64,000 nt of DNA from DATFVJ01 sp963851085 (GTDB lineage Bacteria > Actinomycetota > Actinomycetes > Streptosporangiales > Streptosporangiaceae), in assembly GCA_963851085.1 (NCBI GenBank), contig CAWKNX010000005.1, positions 62,001 to 126,000 of the forward strand, written 5' to 3'. Numbering within the stretch: position 1 is the stretch's first letter; each line of letters starts with the position of its first letter. Both the position numbers and the translations under genes were made by a program. This document shows positions 18,419 through 27,622 of this stretch, piece after piece. Under the pieces are notes generated by a model, which saw only the letters and a list, made by a program, of their open reading frames with translations, did not search any database and was not told where the DNA came from.

Positions 18419-19709
18419 CAGATCCTCATCGGCGCCACCGAGCTCGCCGCGAGCGTACACGGCCAGATCGACCCCGATGGCGAGCGCGCGGTCATCGACG
18501 AGGTAACCAAACCTGGTCGAAGACCCGTCCCGATCCTCGGCTCTTTCGACGTCAGCTACCTTGACCTGCCCGCGGACAGTGCAACCACGACCTCGTCCGG
18601 GCCGGAAACGAGACGGTGCTGCGCGCCCGCTACGAGGACGCTGCCTTCTTCTGGCGGAACGACCTGGCCAAACCGCTAGAAGAAATGAGGAACCGGCTCA
18701 CCAAGCTCACCTTCGAGACCCGTCTTGGCTCGGTCGCCGAACGGGTCGGCCGCATCGCCGCCATCGCCGACGCCCTCGCCGACCGGCTCGGCCTGGCAGG
18801 CAACGACCGGGCCGTCGTGCGGCGGGCGGGGGAACTGGCCAAATTCGACCTCGGCTCCGAAATGGTCGCCGAACTCCCCAGCCTGACCGGCATCATGGCC
18901 CGCGAATACGCCCGCCACGCGGGTGAACCGGACGCCGTCGCCGAGACCCTGTTCGAAATGGAACTGCCCCGGCACGCGGGCGACGCGCACCCGCGCAGCC
19001 GTTCAGGCGCAATCCTCGCGCTCGCCGACCGCCTCGACCTGCTGACGGGCCTGTTCGCCATCGGCGCCGTGCCCACCGGCAGCTCCGACCCCTTCGGCCT
19101 GCGCCGCGCCGCCCTCGGCCTGCTCGCCATCCTGCGCACCCATCCCGATCTCAGCGCGCTCACCATCACCGAAGGACTCGCTGCCGAGCTGCAGCCCGTC
19201 GCCACGGGCGGACAGCCCACCGAAGACGCGCTGGACTTCGTCCGACGGCGGTTCGACCAGCTCATGCTCGAACAAGGCCACCCAGCCGCGAACATCCGCG
19301 CGGTCAGATCGCTTGTCGACACCCCCCTCACGGGCCGAGCAGACCCTCGACCACCTAGCCGACCTTCTCCAGACCGAAGAGGGCCAGGAACTGGTGACCA
19401 CCATCCATCGGGTCAGAAGGATCATTCCCCCCGGAACTGAACCCGGCTATGAACCCAGCCTGTTCGACACCCCCGCCGAGCACGCACTGCACGCCGCCCT
19501 GGAAAAAAGCTGGGTGGCGATCAGCGAAACAGCCGATCTCCGCCGCTTCGCCGCCGAAGCCGCAACGCTCACCTGGGCCGATCGGCGAGTTCTTCGACCA
19601 GGTCCTCGTCATGGCGGGCGACCCAACAGTGAAGGCAAACCGGCTCGGTCTCCTCGCCAGCATCTACAACCTCGCCGCACGCTTCCTCGACTGGGAAGAA
19701 CTCCCCTAA
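18419..19709 (+). pseudogene. glyS: Glycyl-tRNA synthetase beta subunit, decayed
   Basis: Successive frames read QILIGATELAASVHGQIDPD, VPILGSFDVSYLDLPAD, then NHDLVRAGNETVLRARYEDA, FETRLGSVAERVGRIAAIAD, ELAKFDLGSEMVAELPSL and SDPFGLRRAALGLLAILRTH. The C-terminal parts are ALEKSWVAISETADLRRFAA and DPTVKANRLGLLASIYNLAA. This is the order of the bacterial-type GlyRS beta subunit (HD-like and anticodon-binding parts). The N-terminal part and alpha subunit are absent, about 40 residues are lost after LPAD, and at least four frame changes are present. It cannot be functional. Confidence 0.88.
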
Positions 19710-20187
19710 CTGCGGGTGAGGGGCGGTCGAATTCGCCTGGCGACGTGATACCGATCAAGGAAGCGCAGTCTACCCGGGCAGGCTTCGGCGGGCAGTAGAG
19801 CGCCGGAGATCCCTGATCAGAATGCGAGGGATCCAGATTAACCCAGGCCCCGTCGCGGCGAAGCGTTGTTGCGTGGCCGGGCCGGCCCAGCGCTCTTGTC
19901 TTGCCGAGTTAGATCGCGATGTTTGTCATGGATGGCGGTGGGATCACATGATCGTAGTTGTGTTCCGTCCAAGCCGAGTATCGGCAAGCAGTTGCCGTAC
20001 GGCGCGGCACTGCGAAGTCACGCAATAAGCAGGCCGGTCGGGCGGCTCCAGCCATGTCGTCGAGAAGCAAAGTTGATCGTTAGCTGGCGGTCTGGCGGAA
20101 CTCACGCATTTACCGGGCTCCAGGGCATGCCGTCGGACGTGTGCGGGCACGATTGACGGCTGGGTCGCGTCGCGGGACACTCTCAGG
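19710..20187. other. No gene recognised
   Basis: Intergenic DNA downstream of the glyS remnant. No coding frame, hairpin or repeat seen. Confidence 0.4.
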
Positions 20188-20334
20188 GTGATCAGTCGCC
20201 GCGTGCCCGGCTGGTGGAAGCGTATGGGCGTTCTGTGGCACTGTCCTGTCCCTGGCTGCCCGGAATCTGAGCGGGCCACGTCGGCGCCAATGTGTGGGAG
20301 GCACCAGGTGGTAATGGTTCGTGGTCGAACATGA
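20188..20334 (+). CDS. Possible 48-residue Cys/His protein
   Basis: GTG start, 48 codons. The sequence WHCPVPGCPESERATSAPMC followed by GRH has a C-x4-C...C-x2-H arrangement like small zinc-binding proteins. It is short and lacks a clear ribosome site, so it may be chance. Confidence 0.35.
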   Translation: MISRRVPGWWKRMGVLWHCPVPGCPESERATSAPMCGRHQVVMVRGRT

Positions 20335-20392
20335 GCCCGAGCATAATTGCGTCTTCCCGGTGATCGAATGATCGCCAGCCAGTCGCGTCTGT

Positions 20393-21937
20393 TTAGGTGC
20401 GGCGCGGACGCCGAGGTCGCGCTTTAACTGACTGACCGTGCTCAGCTATAGCCTTGAGAGCGGTCCCGAAGCCACGCGCACTAGCGACAGCGGCGCCGTA
20501 GCTCACGAACGACATCACGAGATATGCAAATGATGTCGCCACAGTACCAGGCAAGTAGCCGGCGCCCGACGTGATAAGTAGTGGGGCAAGGATTGCCAGA
20601 ACGAGGAAGATGAACACAAGCATGCAGTACAGGTCGAGACGGGTCCGATACTGATCGTGCTCCTTCCGCAGTGCGCTGGGTGTCTCGTCCCAGTGGCGCA
20701 AGACGAAACTTTCCAGCTCACTTCCCTCACCAGTGAAAATTGAATCCTCAGCGGCACGCAGCACGTTGCCGAGCTTGGTTGGCAGCACTCGGTAAGGTTC
20801 TGGGTACTCGTCGATCTGGGCTTCCACTGCGTCTAGTCGACCCATTAGATGAGCCGGAGCAAACTGCTGCCACGGGAATAATGTCGCTTCCCGGGCTCTT
20901 TTCTTGGCGCGCCAGCCACTTCGGGGCACGCTTCTGCGGTTGGCGAGCCGCGCTTCGAGGTCTTCCTCGATCAGGTCCACAACGTAGCTATTATTGGCGG
21001 TGACAATCTGCTTTCTGAACAGGTCGGGCTTTGTCTTACGGAACGCTCGCAGCTTCAACTCATTTCGTTTGTGCATGAGCCGGTAGAATTTGCGTCGCTG
21101 CCGACCGACGAACAAGCGCGAGATTCCTTTGGCAACTAGGCTGTTACCCCAGTAGCCTTCCAGTACTCTGATCACTTCGAATTCGAAGGCTTGCGTAACC
21201 ATTGTCGCGAGAATGAGGGCAAACAGTAGCAAGATCAACAGGCCGAGCGGTCTGTTGATCAGCCTTGTCACTGCTTCAACGAGATTGCGGTTCGGTTGCG
21301 CGCGCAGCTGCAGCAGCACGGCAAGGCTGCCGACGAGCATCGCTGCTGGCAGCCAGGCACTCAGGCTGAGCTGATTGAGAAGCCGGCCAAGGAAGGCAGA
21401 GATACCCTCGGCCGGAGAGATCTTGTCCGCAGAGCGACCCGCTGCGTCTGACGTCGGTTCTGCCACGTCCAGATGCTGACGCAACCTGGCTGTCTCCAGC
21501 GTGGCGACACGCCGAAAAGGGGGGGTTCGTCGAGCGACCGTCCCGTTGAGTCCGTTCCTATGCCTGTCAGGATTATGCGGACGTCGGTAATCCTGGCCTG
21601 CAACCGTAACTACCTGGGACTGTTCTGGCACCAAGGCGGACGCGGAGGCCTCGGTGGTGCCTGGGTGTGGCTGAATCTGCTCTGTGTCGATGCCTTTCCT
21701 GATGCACGGCTCGGCTTCCTGGCGGTAATGATCCACGTCCAGGCTTTCCGGTTGCTCTTCCGTGCTGCCCGGCGCGGCGCCGGCATGCGCGGCGAGGAGA
21801 TCTCCGCGTCCGTCGTCACGTTCCGCTAGCCCCGCTGCGGCGCTGGTCTCCTGACCTACGGTCAGTGCTCCGCCTCTTATGTGACGCTGGAACGGGTCCG
21901 CGATATGGGCGTTCAGGATCCGATCGTCGTCGGCCAT
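20393..21937 (-). CDS. Unknown membrane protein, four predicted TM segments
   Basis: 514 residues from the ATG at 21937. The first ~180 residues are hydrophilic and low-complexity. Then come two membrane segments (LSAWLPAAMLVGSLAVLLQL and LGLLILLLFALILATMVTQA), a ~190-residue basic cytoplasmic region rich in Arg/Lys, and two more membrane segments (LYCMLVFIFLVLAILAPLLI and TSFAYLVMSFVSYGAAVAS). Family not recognised. Codon use is less GC-biased than the neighbours, suggesting transfer. It has its own strong promoter and is probably read from a leaderless mRNA. Confidence 0.7.
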   Translation of the reverse strand: MADDDRILNAHIADPFQRHIRGGALTVGQETSAAAGLAERDDGRGDLLAAHAGAAPGSTEEQPESLDVDHYRQEAEPCIRKGIDTEQIQPHPGTTEASASALVPEQSQVVTVAGQDYRRPHNPDRHRNGLNGTVARRTPPFRRVATLETARLRQHLDVAEPTSDAAGRSADKISPAEGISAFLGRLLNQLSLSAWLPAAMLVGSLAVLLQLRAQPNRNLVEAVTRLINRPLGLLILLLFALILATMVTQAFEFEVIRVLEGYWGNSLVAKGISRLFVGRQRRKFYRLMHKRNELKLRAFRKTKPDLFRKQIVTANNSYVVDLIEEDLEARLANRRSVPRSGWRAKKRAREATLFPWQQFAPAHLMGRLDAVEAQIDEYPEPYRVLPTKLGNVLRAAEDSIFTGEGSELESFVLRHWDETPSALRKEHDQYRTRLDLYCMLVFIFLVLAILAPLLITSGAGYLPGTVATSFAYLVMSFVSYGAAVASARGFGTALKAIAEHGQSVKARPRRPRRT

Positions 21938-21944
21938 GTGACGG

Positions 21945-21973
21945 ACTATAGAACGTGTGTTCGATCCTGACAA
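21945..21973 (-). promoter_or_regulatory. Leaderless-type promoter of the membrane-protein gene
   Basis: On the minus strand TTGTCA (21973-21968), 17-base spacer, TATAGT (21950-21945), then 7 bases to the ATG at 21937. Near-consensus sigma-70-like boxes with the start codon about where transcription should begin. Confidence 0.7.
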
Positions 21974-22352
21974 GCATGCATTGGTGCTGGAAGATCATGC
22001 GTTCGAGTCAGGATAGGGATCCCCGCCAACAGCTCACGGCTCGAGCATTGGCTTGACGGGACGATTGCCTCGCACATCACCTGTTCCCCTCAAGCCTGCA
22101 CCGTCAGAGCGTCGCGCCTGAGGCCGCAGCTGCGGTCAGCTAAGGGAGGTGGCCCGCGCAAATCAGCCAGGCCGCCGGCCAGCCTGCTGGAGGCCACGGC
22201 CCTGCGGCGCGAGAACCTCTTCCTCATCGAACCAGGGTCAGCCAGCCGCGAGCGGTCCCGGTGGAGACTTAGGACCCGGCTTCACCGCCGCGCGCTGTCC
22301 TTTTCGCGTTGCCTGACAACACAAAGACTCCGCCTTCTGCCTTCGGTCTGCC
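21974..22352. other. No gene recognised
   Basis: Intergenic DNA; no coding frame or structure that I can support. Confidence 0.4.
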
Positions 22353-22799
22353 TCAAGATCCGGTCGTGCCGAGCGCCGCCGCGATCTGCTGGATAGCCTC
22401 TGCCTCGGCCGGGCTCACGCTCTGCCCTTCCTCCCTGTGGGCGGCCGCGACCTTGCTCGCGAGGGTCAGGACGAAGCGCCGGTAGTCATCGAGCTCCTCG
22501 GCCGTCGCCTTGCTCTCCAGCAGCGCCACCGCATCGCGGAGGTGCTGGAGCCCGTTCTCCCTGAGCTCGTCGGCAGAGTGGTATCTTGTGTGGTCCGCCT
22601 TAGGCTTGGCTGCGACGATCTCGTCGAGGAGTTCGCTCTCGCCATGCTGGGCGCGCGCCTCGGCGTAGGCCTTCGACATCGCGATCGTCTCACGGAACAT
22701 CCCACCACGTGCCGCCGTGATCACGATCAGGCCAGCGCTCGGAGGGCCCTCGAGCACAACCTTCCATTCCTCGGGCGAAAATGCCGCCTTTGTCGTCAT
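22353..22799 (-). CDS. Conserved hypothetical protein, 148 residues
   Basis: Starts at the ATG at 22799 after GGGAG. MTTKAAFSPEEWKVVLEGPP and SAGLIVITAARGGMFRETIA open the protein, followed by a helical, charged middle and SPAEAEAIQQIAAAL at the end. It looks like an all-helical cytoplasmic protein of a conserved bacterial family without known function. Single-gene unit. Confidence 0.8.
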   Translation of the reverse strand: MTTKAAFSPEEWKVVLEGPPSAGLIVITAARGGMFRETIAMSKAYAEARAQHGESELLDEIVAAKPKADHTRYHSADELRENGLQHLRDAVALLESKATAEELDDYRRFVLTLASKVAAAHREEGQSVSPAEAEAIQQIAAALGTTGS

Positions 22800-23159
22800 C
22801 GCGCGCTCCCGTGCTCGTGGGCAGGACCACGATCCTACCCCAGCGAAGATCGCCGTCGAGAGCCAGTCCAGCACCCGCCCAGAGCAACGGTACGCAGACT
22901 TCCCTCGGGCGCAGGCGCAAAACCGTGGCGGGTCCGGGCGCGAGATCCGTGGTTTTGACCAATGGCAGCGCTACACCCGTCAGACGACGCCCAGATCAAT
23001 CGCGTCGCGGCCGGCCTGATATCCCTTTGCCGAGAACCGGCCTTGCGTCGGCTGGCGGCTCATCGTCAGGCCACGTTACTTCCACCGCTGGTAGCACACG
23101 CCCCCGTGAACCCCAAGCTCAACTGGAGATTCACGCGTTACAAGCCACGTAACTTCCGC
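22800..23159. other. No gene recognised
   Basis: Intergenic; no coding frame or repeat that I can support. Confidence 0.4.
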
Positions 23160-23267
23160 CTAGCGGAAGGCTGGATGGCCGGTGACGGCTTGGCCGATGA
23201 CCAGTTGGTGTACTTCGGAGGTGCCTTCGTAGGTGAGAACCGATTCGAGGTTATTGGCGTGTCGCAT
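23160..23267 (-). pseudogene. Acyl-CoA dehydrogenase, C-terminal remnant
   Basis: Reads MRHANNLESVLTYEGTSEVH then QLVIGQAVTGHPAFR and a stop. YEGTSE followed by an IGQAxTG is the C-terminal signature of acyl-CoA dehydrogenases such as glutaryl-CoA dehydrogenase. Only 35 residues remain. It lies directly downstream of the Bad-like operon, so it may be the tail of a lost fourth operon member. Confidence 0.75.
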
Positions 23268-23348
23268 GATGGGGCAGTCCGCGGCTGGTGTACTCGTTGA
23301 TCATTTCCCGGGTCAGGATGGTTTCGAAGGCCATTGTCAATGCTCCGG

Positions 23349-24095
23349 TCAGCTCATGGTGAGGCCGCCGCTGACGCTGACGGTTTGCCCGGTGATGAAG
23401 GCAGCCTCGTCCGAAGCGAAGAAGGCGACCGCGTTGGCAAGATCGCCTGGTTGCCCAAGGCGCCGGAAGGGGATGGCTCTGGTCAGCGACTCCCGCAGCT
23501 TAGGGTTGTCGCCGCCCATCGAGGCGAACAACGCGGTGTCGGTCGGCCCCGGGCACACGCAGTTGGCGTTGACCTTGTAGCGGGCCATCTCGCGAGCGAT
23601 CGCCTTGGTGAAGGCGATCACGCCACCCTTGGCCGCCGAGTACACCGCCTCACCGGACGAGCCGACCCGCCCGGCGTCGGAGCCGAGGTTCACCACCGAC
23701 CCGAAGCCCTGCTCGGCCATGATCGGGAGGATGGCTTTCGACGTGTTCAGGACGCCGTACAGGTTGATCTGGATGACCCGGTCCCAGTCGGCGGGGTCGG
23801 AGTCGACGAACGGGACGGCCTTGTCCCAGCCGGCGTTGTTGACCAGCACGTCGATCCGCCCGAACCGGCTCTTTACCTGTTCAGCGACGGTGTGGACGGA
23901 ATCGCGCGAGGTAACGTCGGCGTGCATCGCGATCGCCGACCCGCCGATCGCCTGAGCGGTGTCCCTGGCCGCGGGTTCGTTGATGTCGGTCGCGACAACT
24001 GTGGCGCCCTCGGATGCGAGCTTCTCTGCGATGGCCCTGCCGATGCCTTGACCGGCACCGGTGACAATCACGATCTTGTTGTCCAGCTTTCCCAC
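23349..24095 (-). CDS. badH: SDR dehydrogenase, 2-hydroxycyclohexanecarboxyl-CoA dehydrogenase-like
   Basis: 248 residues from a GTG with AAAGGCGG upstream. Rossmann motif TGAGQGIGRA (12-21), NNAGWD, catalytic Ser in LGSDAGRVGSSGEAV, YSAAK (Tyr-x3-Lys) and the C-terminal GQTVSVSGGLTMS. The NNAGWD, SDAxRVGSSGEAVY, CPGPTDTALF and SVSGGLTM segments match BadH of Rhodopseudomonas palustris as I remember it. Expected reaction: NAD-dependent oxidation of 2-hydroxycyclohexanecarboxyl-CoA to the 2-keto form. Last gene of a three-gene operon. Confidence 0.82.
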   Translation of the reverse strand: MGKLDNKIVIVTGAGQGIGRAIAEKLASEGATVVATDINEPAARDTAQAIGGSAIAMHADVTSRDSVHTVAEQVKSRFGRIDVLVNNAGWDKAVPFVDSDPADWDRVIQINLYGVLNTSKAILPIMAEQGFGSVVNLGSDAGRVGSSGEAVYSAAKGGVIAFTKAIAREMARYKVNANCVCPGPTDTALFASMGGDNPKLRESLTRAIPFRRLGQPGDLANAVAFFASDEAAFITGQTVSVSGGLTMS

Positions 24096-24125
24096 TGCCT
24101 GCCGCCTTTCGGGGTCGTTACCGGG

Positions 24126-25271
24126 TCAGGGCGCGTAGTCGCGGCCCAACAGGCTGCGGGCGATCACCAGCTTGGATACCTGGGCGGTGCCATCGCCGAT
24201 CTCCAGGCCAATCACGTCACGCAGTCGCTGCCCGATCGGGGAATCGGTTGAGTAGGCCAGGTGCCCGAACGTCAGCAGGCATTGGTGGATGACCTCGGTC
24301 GACAGCTTGGGCGCCCAGAACTTGGCCATCGCGGCTTCAGCGCTGTGCTCCATGCCCTGGTCCTTCTTCCACAACGCCTCGTAGCAGATGTGCCTCGCGC
24401 CGCGCACATAGGTGGCGCATTCCGCCAGCGGAAAGGACACGCCCTGGAACTTGCCGATCGGCTGACCGAACGCCTCCCGGTCTCGTGCCCACTGCAGCGC
24501 CTCCTCCAAGGAGGCCTGTGCCGCGCCCAGACACGCCAGGCCGATGATCGCCCGGGAGTAGTCGAACCCCTGCATGACCGAGACGAAACCATCGCCCACT
24601 TCACCGATCAGGTGGTCCCGTGAGACTGGAAGGCTGTCAAAGTGCAGGGATGCCCGGCCGATGCAGCGGCTGCCGAGGTCATCGAAGGCCGTCCGGGAGA
24701 CGTACCGTTCATCGAGGTCCACGTAGAAGGCGCTCACCCCACGTGCGCCCGCGCCACCGGTCCGGGCGAGCACCAGGCCGGTCCGCGCGTCCATGCCCAA
24801 GGTGATGGAGGTCTTCTCGCCCTCCAACCGCCAGCCGTCACCATCCTCGGCCGCCTTCAGTTCCAGCTGCGCAGCGTCGGTCCCGTGCCCTGGCTCGGTC
24901 ACGCACAGCGACGGGATCGCCTCCCCTGAAGCGATCACCGGCAGCCACCGCGCCTGCTGTCGCTGGCTGGCGTTGCGGACGAGCACATCACTGATCAGCG
25001 CGGTGTTGATGATCAAGTACGTTGCATTGAAGTTGGCGCGCCCCACCTCCTCGGCCGCCATGCCCGCGACGACGGCCGACGCCTCCTGACCCCCGTATCG
25101 CTCCGGGATGCGCAAACCCGTCAGGCCCATGCCGGCCATCTCAGCGGCGAGGGTGGGCCGCAGCCTTCCCGCTCGGTCGTCGGACTGGTAGTGGTGAGCC
25201 AGGACCTTCCCCGCGAACCGCCGCAGTTGCGTGCGGTACGACTCTTGGTCGTCATCGAAACTGAAGTCCAT
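24126..25271 (-). CDS. Acyl-CoA dehydrogenase, cyclohexanecarboxyl-CoA dehydrogenase-like
   Basis: 381 residues starting at the ATG at 25271 (GAGGGAA upstream); an earlier TTG at 25310 is less likely. ACAD landmarks: LRIPERYGGQEASAVVAGMA, IPSLCVTEPGHGTDAAQLEL (flavin/substrate region), DREAFGQPIGKFQGVSFPLA and RDVIGLEIGDGTAQVSKLVI at the C-terminus. Family members oxidise the alpha-beta bond of acyl-CoAs using FAD; the operon context points to AliB/BadJ, giving cyclohex-1-ene-1-carboxyl-CoA. The context-based substrate is inference. Confidence 0.82.
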   Translation of the reverse strand: MDFSFDDDQESYRTQLRRFAGKVLAHHYQSDDRAGRLRPTLAAEMAGMGLTGLRIPERYGGQEASAVVAGMAAEEVGRANFNATYLIINTALISDVLVRNASQRQQARWLPVIASGEAIPSLCVTEPGHGTDAAQLELKAAEDGDGWRLEGEKTSITLGMDARTGLVLARTGGAGARGVSAFYVDLDERYVSRTAFDDLGSRCIGRASLHFDSLPVSRDHLIGEVGDGFVSVMQGFDYSRAIIGLACLGAAQASLEEALQWARDREAFGQPIGKFQGVSFPLAECATYVRGARHICYEALWKKDQGMEHSAEAAMAKFWAPKLSTEVIHQCLLTFGHLAYSTDSPIGQRLRDVIGLEIGDGTAQVSKLVIARSLLGRDYAP

Positions 25272-25306
25272 GCCGGGTTCCCTCGGGCCGTGGTTTGTCG
25301 CTCGGG

Positions 25307-26104
25307 TCAATGCCAGTTGACGTACCGGCCGAAGTCGGGCCTGCGCTTCTCGGCGAAGGCGGCCGCACCTTCGGCCCCCTCGGGTGATGCGGTGAACAGA
25401 TCGAGCGCGGACATGGCCAGGTTGCTCAGCCCTGCCTGATGGTCGGTGTCGGCGTTGAACGACTGCTTGAGGAAGCGGATCGCGGTCGGGCTCTCCGCCG
25501 CGACCTCCTGTACCCAGGCACGCGCTTCGGTCATCAGCTGCGCCGGCGGTACCACCTTGTTCACCAGACCCATCTCCTTGGCCTCACCGGCGTCGTACAT
25601 CCGGCACCAGAACCAGATCTCCCGGGCCTTCTTCTCCCCCACCACACGGGCGAGGTACGCCGATCCGAACCCGGCGTCGAAGGAACCGACCTTCGGGCCG
25701 GCCTGGCCGAAGCGCGCCGTCTGACTGGCGATCGACACGTCACAGAGGACATGCAGGACGTGGCCACCACCCACGGCGATGCCATTCACTGCGGCGATCA
25801 CCGGCTTGGGGATGTCCCGGATCAACTTGTGCAGGTTGCCGATCTCAAACATGCCACTCTCGCTCGGCCCGTAGTCCCCGGTCTCGGCCCGCTGCTTGAC
25901 GTCGCCACCCGCACAGAACGCCTTGTCGCCAGCCCCGGTGAGGATCACGGCACGCACCTGCCCGTCCACCCAGGCCAGGCGAAAGGCCTTGATCATCTCT
26001 TCCACCGTCCTGGCGCGGAAGGCGTTGTACCTGTCCGGGCGGTTGATCGTGATGATCGCGGCTGAGTCCTCCACCACGTAAATGATGTCTTCGAACGTCG
26101 TCAT
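25307..26104 (-). CDS. badI: Crotonase-fold ring hydrolase, 2-ketocyclohexanecarboxyl-CoA hydrolase-like
   Basis: 265 residues from the ATG at 26104 (GGAGGTG upstream). Crotonase features: TINRPDRYNAFRARTVEEM, GAGDKAFCAGGDVKQ (oxyanion/CoA loop), IAAVNGIAVGGGHVLHVLCD. GPKVGSFDAGFGSAYLARVV followed by GEKKAREIWFWCRMY matches BadI and the related MenB closely. BadI hydrolytically opens the ring to pimelyl-CoA. MenB itself is unlikely because the two neighbours are degradation enzymes. First gene of the operon. Confidence 0.83.
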   Translation of the reverse strand: MTTFEDIIYVVEDSAAIITINRPDRYNAFRARTVEEMIKAFRLAWVDGQVRAVILTGAGDKAFCAGGDVKQRAETGDYGPSESGMFEIGNLHKLIRDIPKPVIAAVNGIAVGGGHVLHVLCDVSIASQTARFGQAGPKVGSFDAGFGSAYLARVVGEKKAREIWFWCRMYDAGEAKEMGLVNKVVPPAQLMTEARAWVQEVAAESPTAIRFLKQSFNADTDHQAGLSNLAMSALDLFTASPEGAEGAAAFAEKRRPDFGRYVNWH

Positions 26105-26149
26105 TGAGTCGGCACCTCCGTGCTGGAGCCCACAACCATGAAGTGAATC

Positions 26150-26500
26150 TAGCCGCAGGCGACGACCCTGTGGACCGGCTCGTGGCGGCATTCCGCGCCT
26201 ACTGCGAGGTCATCGACCAGCACCGCCACGCAGCCGTACTCACCTACCGCGAGCGCAGGAGCCTCAGTGAGGACGGCAGGCAAAGGATCAAGGAGCTGGA
26301 GGTTCAGACCAGCGAACCGCTGCGGGCACTGCTGGCCGAAGGGATCAAGGCCGGCGTTTCCCCCCCGTCGACATCGAACTCGTCGCCTACAACCTGCGCA
26401 TATTTAACTCGGCCAGAGATCGCCGCGTGGCTCGCCAGCCTGACGGCGGACCACGCGCCCGCACGGTTCTCATGCGTTACGTCGGACTTAGTCATTTCTG
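26150..26500 (+). pseudogene. TetR-family regulator, C-terminal remnant
   Basis: Reads DPVDRLVAAFRAYCEVIDQH, TYRERRSLSEDGRQRIKELE and SEPLRALLAEGIKAGV. After a one-base shift it continues PVDIELVAYNLRIFNSARDR. This is the ligand-binding half of a fatty-acid-type TetR repressor. The DNA-binding half is missing. Divergent from badI, so the operon has probably lost its local repressor. Confidence 0.75.
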
Positions 26501-26562
26501 CAGGTGGGCTGCGGAAGGGAACTGCCCGCCCGAGCCGATAGCCCGACTGGAGCGGTGTCCCG

Positions 26563-27264
26563 TCACCTTACCCGGATTCGGTCACCAACGTGGATCAAAT
26601 CGGGATTCTTAATGAACGGGTTCAGCTTGAGAATCGCTGCGATTGTCGTATTGAACTTGGCCGCGATAGCGGTAAGCGTGTCACCGCTGACAACCGAGTA
26701 CGTCACCGCGGAGGGCGGTACCGGCTTCGTCCCCTTGGCACGCACCAATGCGGCCGTGACCTGCGCGACAGATAGCGCGAGGTGCACATGATTGAGGTGC
26801 GCAGCATCGGTCTCAGGGCCATAGCTGGCGATGCGCCTCCCATTCTTGACATAGAAGCCGTTATCGTCCGCGAACGGCGTGGTGTGGATTAGCTCGACGA
26901 TGTTTGCCGCGCCCGGAATAACGTCCTCGAGCCAGCGCGCGAGGTCGCGCATGCGTCGGTCGCCCTCCGCCTTGGTGACCTGGTCGTAGGCCCCGAAATC
27001 CACGGCGGCGGCCGGTGAGCCGTTGTACTGAAGGTGACCGTAATGGTACGAACCGTTCGGCCTGGGGCCATGGTCACCGTCCATGCCAGAGGTTACGTAG
27101 ATCTCATGCGCCTTGGGGTAATACGAGGCAAGCTCGACAATGAGCTCTCCCGTCGAGTTGAGCTCGACGCCCGAATAAACGTTCAACACGCCAGCCTTCT
27201 CGCTGGCACCCGTGTTGTCACGAACGCGGACAGTCTTCGGCGCGGTAACCAGTGGGGTACTCAT
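26563..27264 (-). CDS. LysM protein with a peptidase-like N-terminal domain
   Basis: 233 residues from the ATG at 27264. Residues ~25-165 (VYVTSGMD-type region, [53 protein letters not shown]) have the His/Asp layout of D,D-peptidase or lysin-like domains. The C-terminal ~45 residues ([39 protein letters not shown]) are a LysM peptidoglycan-binding motif. No signal peptide is seen, so a phage-type endolysin is possible. Codon use is lower in GC than the neighbours. Function inferred from domains only. Confidence 0.65.
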   Translation of the reverse strand: MSTPLVTAPKTVRVRDNTGASEKAGVLNVYSGVELNSTGELIVELASYYPKAHEIYVTSGMDGDHGPRPNGSYHYGHLQYNGSPAAAVDFGAYDQVTKAEGDRRMRDLARWLEDVIPGAANIVELIHTTPFADDNGFYVKNGRRIASYGPETDAAHLNHVHLALSVAQVTAALVRAKGTKPVPPSAVTYSVVSGDTLTAIAAKFNTTIAAILKLNPFIKNPDLIHVGDRIRVR

Positions 27265-27622
27265 TTTCCTATCACCTTTCGACTCATGTGACGTTTCCGG
27301 TGTCTCCGGTGAGGCTTCCGGGGCGAGGGCTTCGTGTTGCTCCACTGGCCCTGGCCCCAGGAATGGCCGCGGCGCAGGTAGGGCGCGCAAAAGGTCACGA
27401 CCCGCTTCCGTCGCCGCGCTGTGCACCACCCAGAGGACACCGCTGGCAATCTTCAACGAAAAAGGGTGCGCCAGGAGCCTGCAGATACTTCGTGGCGGCT
27501 ACTTGTTTGCGGCAGGTTCACTTACACGGCTGCGGCACCGGGCGCGCCACATGTCTTGCCCGCTGGCCAGTCGCCTGGGTGGTGGCTGCCGGTTTCGGAT
27601 TCCATGGGGGTCGCGATGTTTG
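27265..27622. other. No gene recognised
   Basis: Intergenic; no coding frame or repeat that I can support. Confidence 0.4.

Noticed and set aside
21990..22015. GCGTTCGAGTCAGG as a tRNA T-arm
   Set aside because: No acceptor or anticodon stem can be folded around it.
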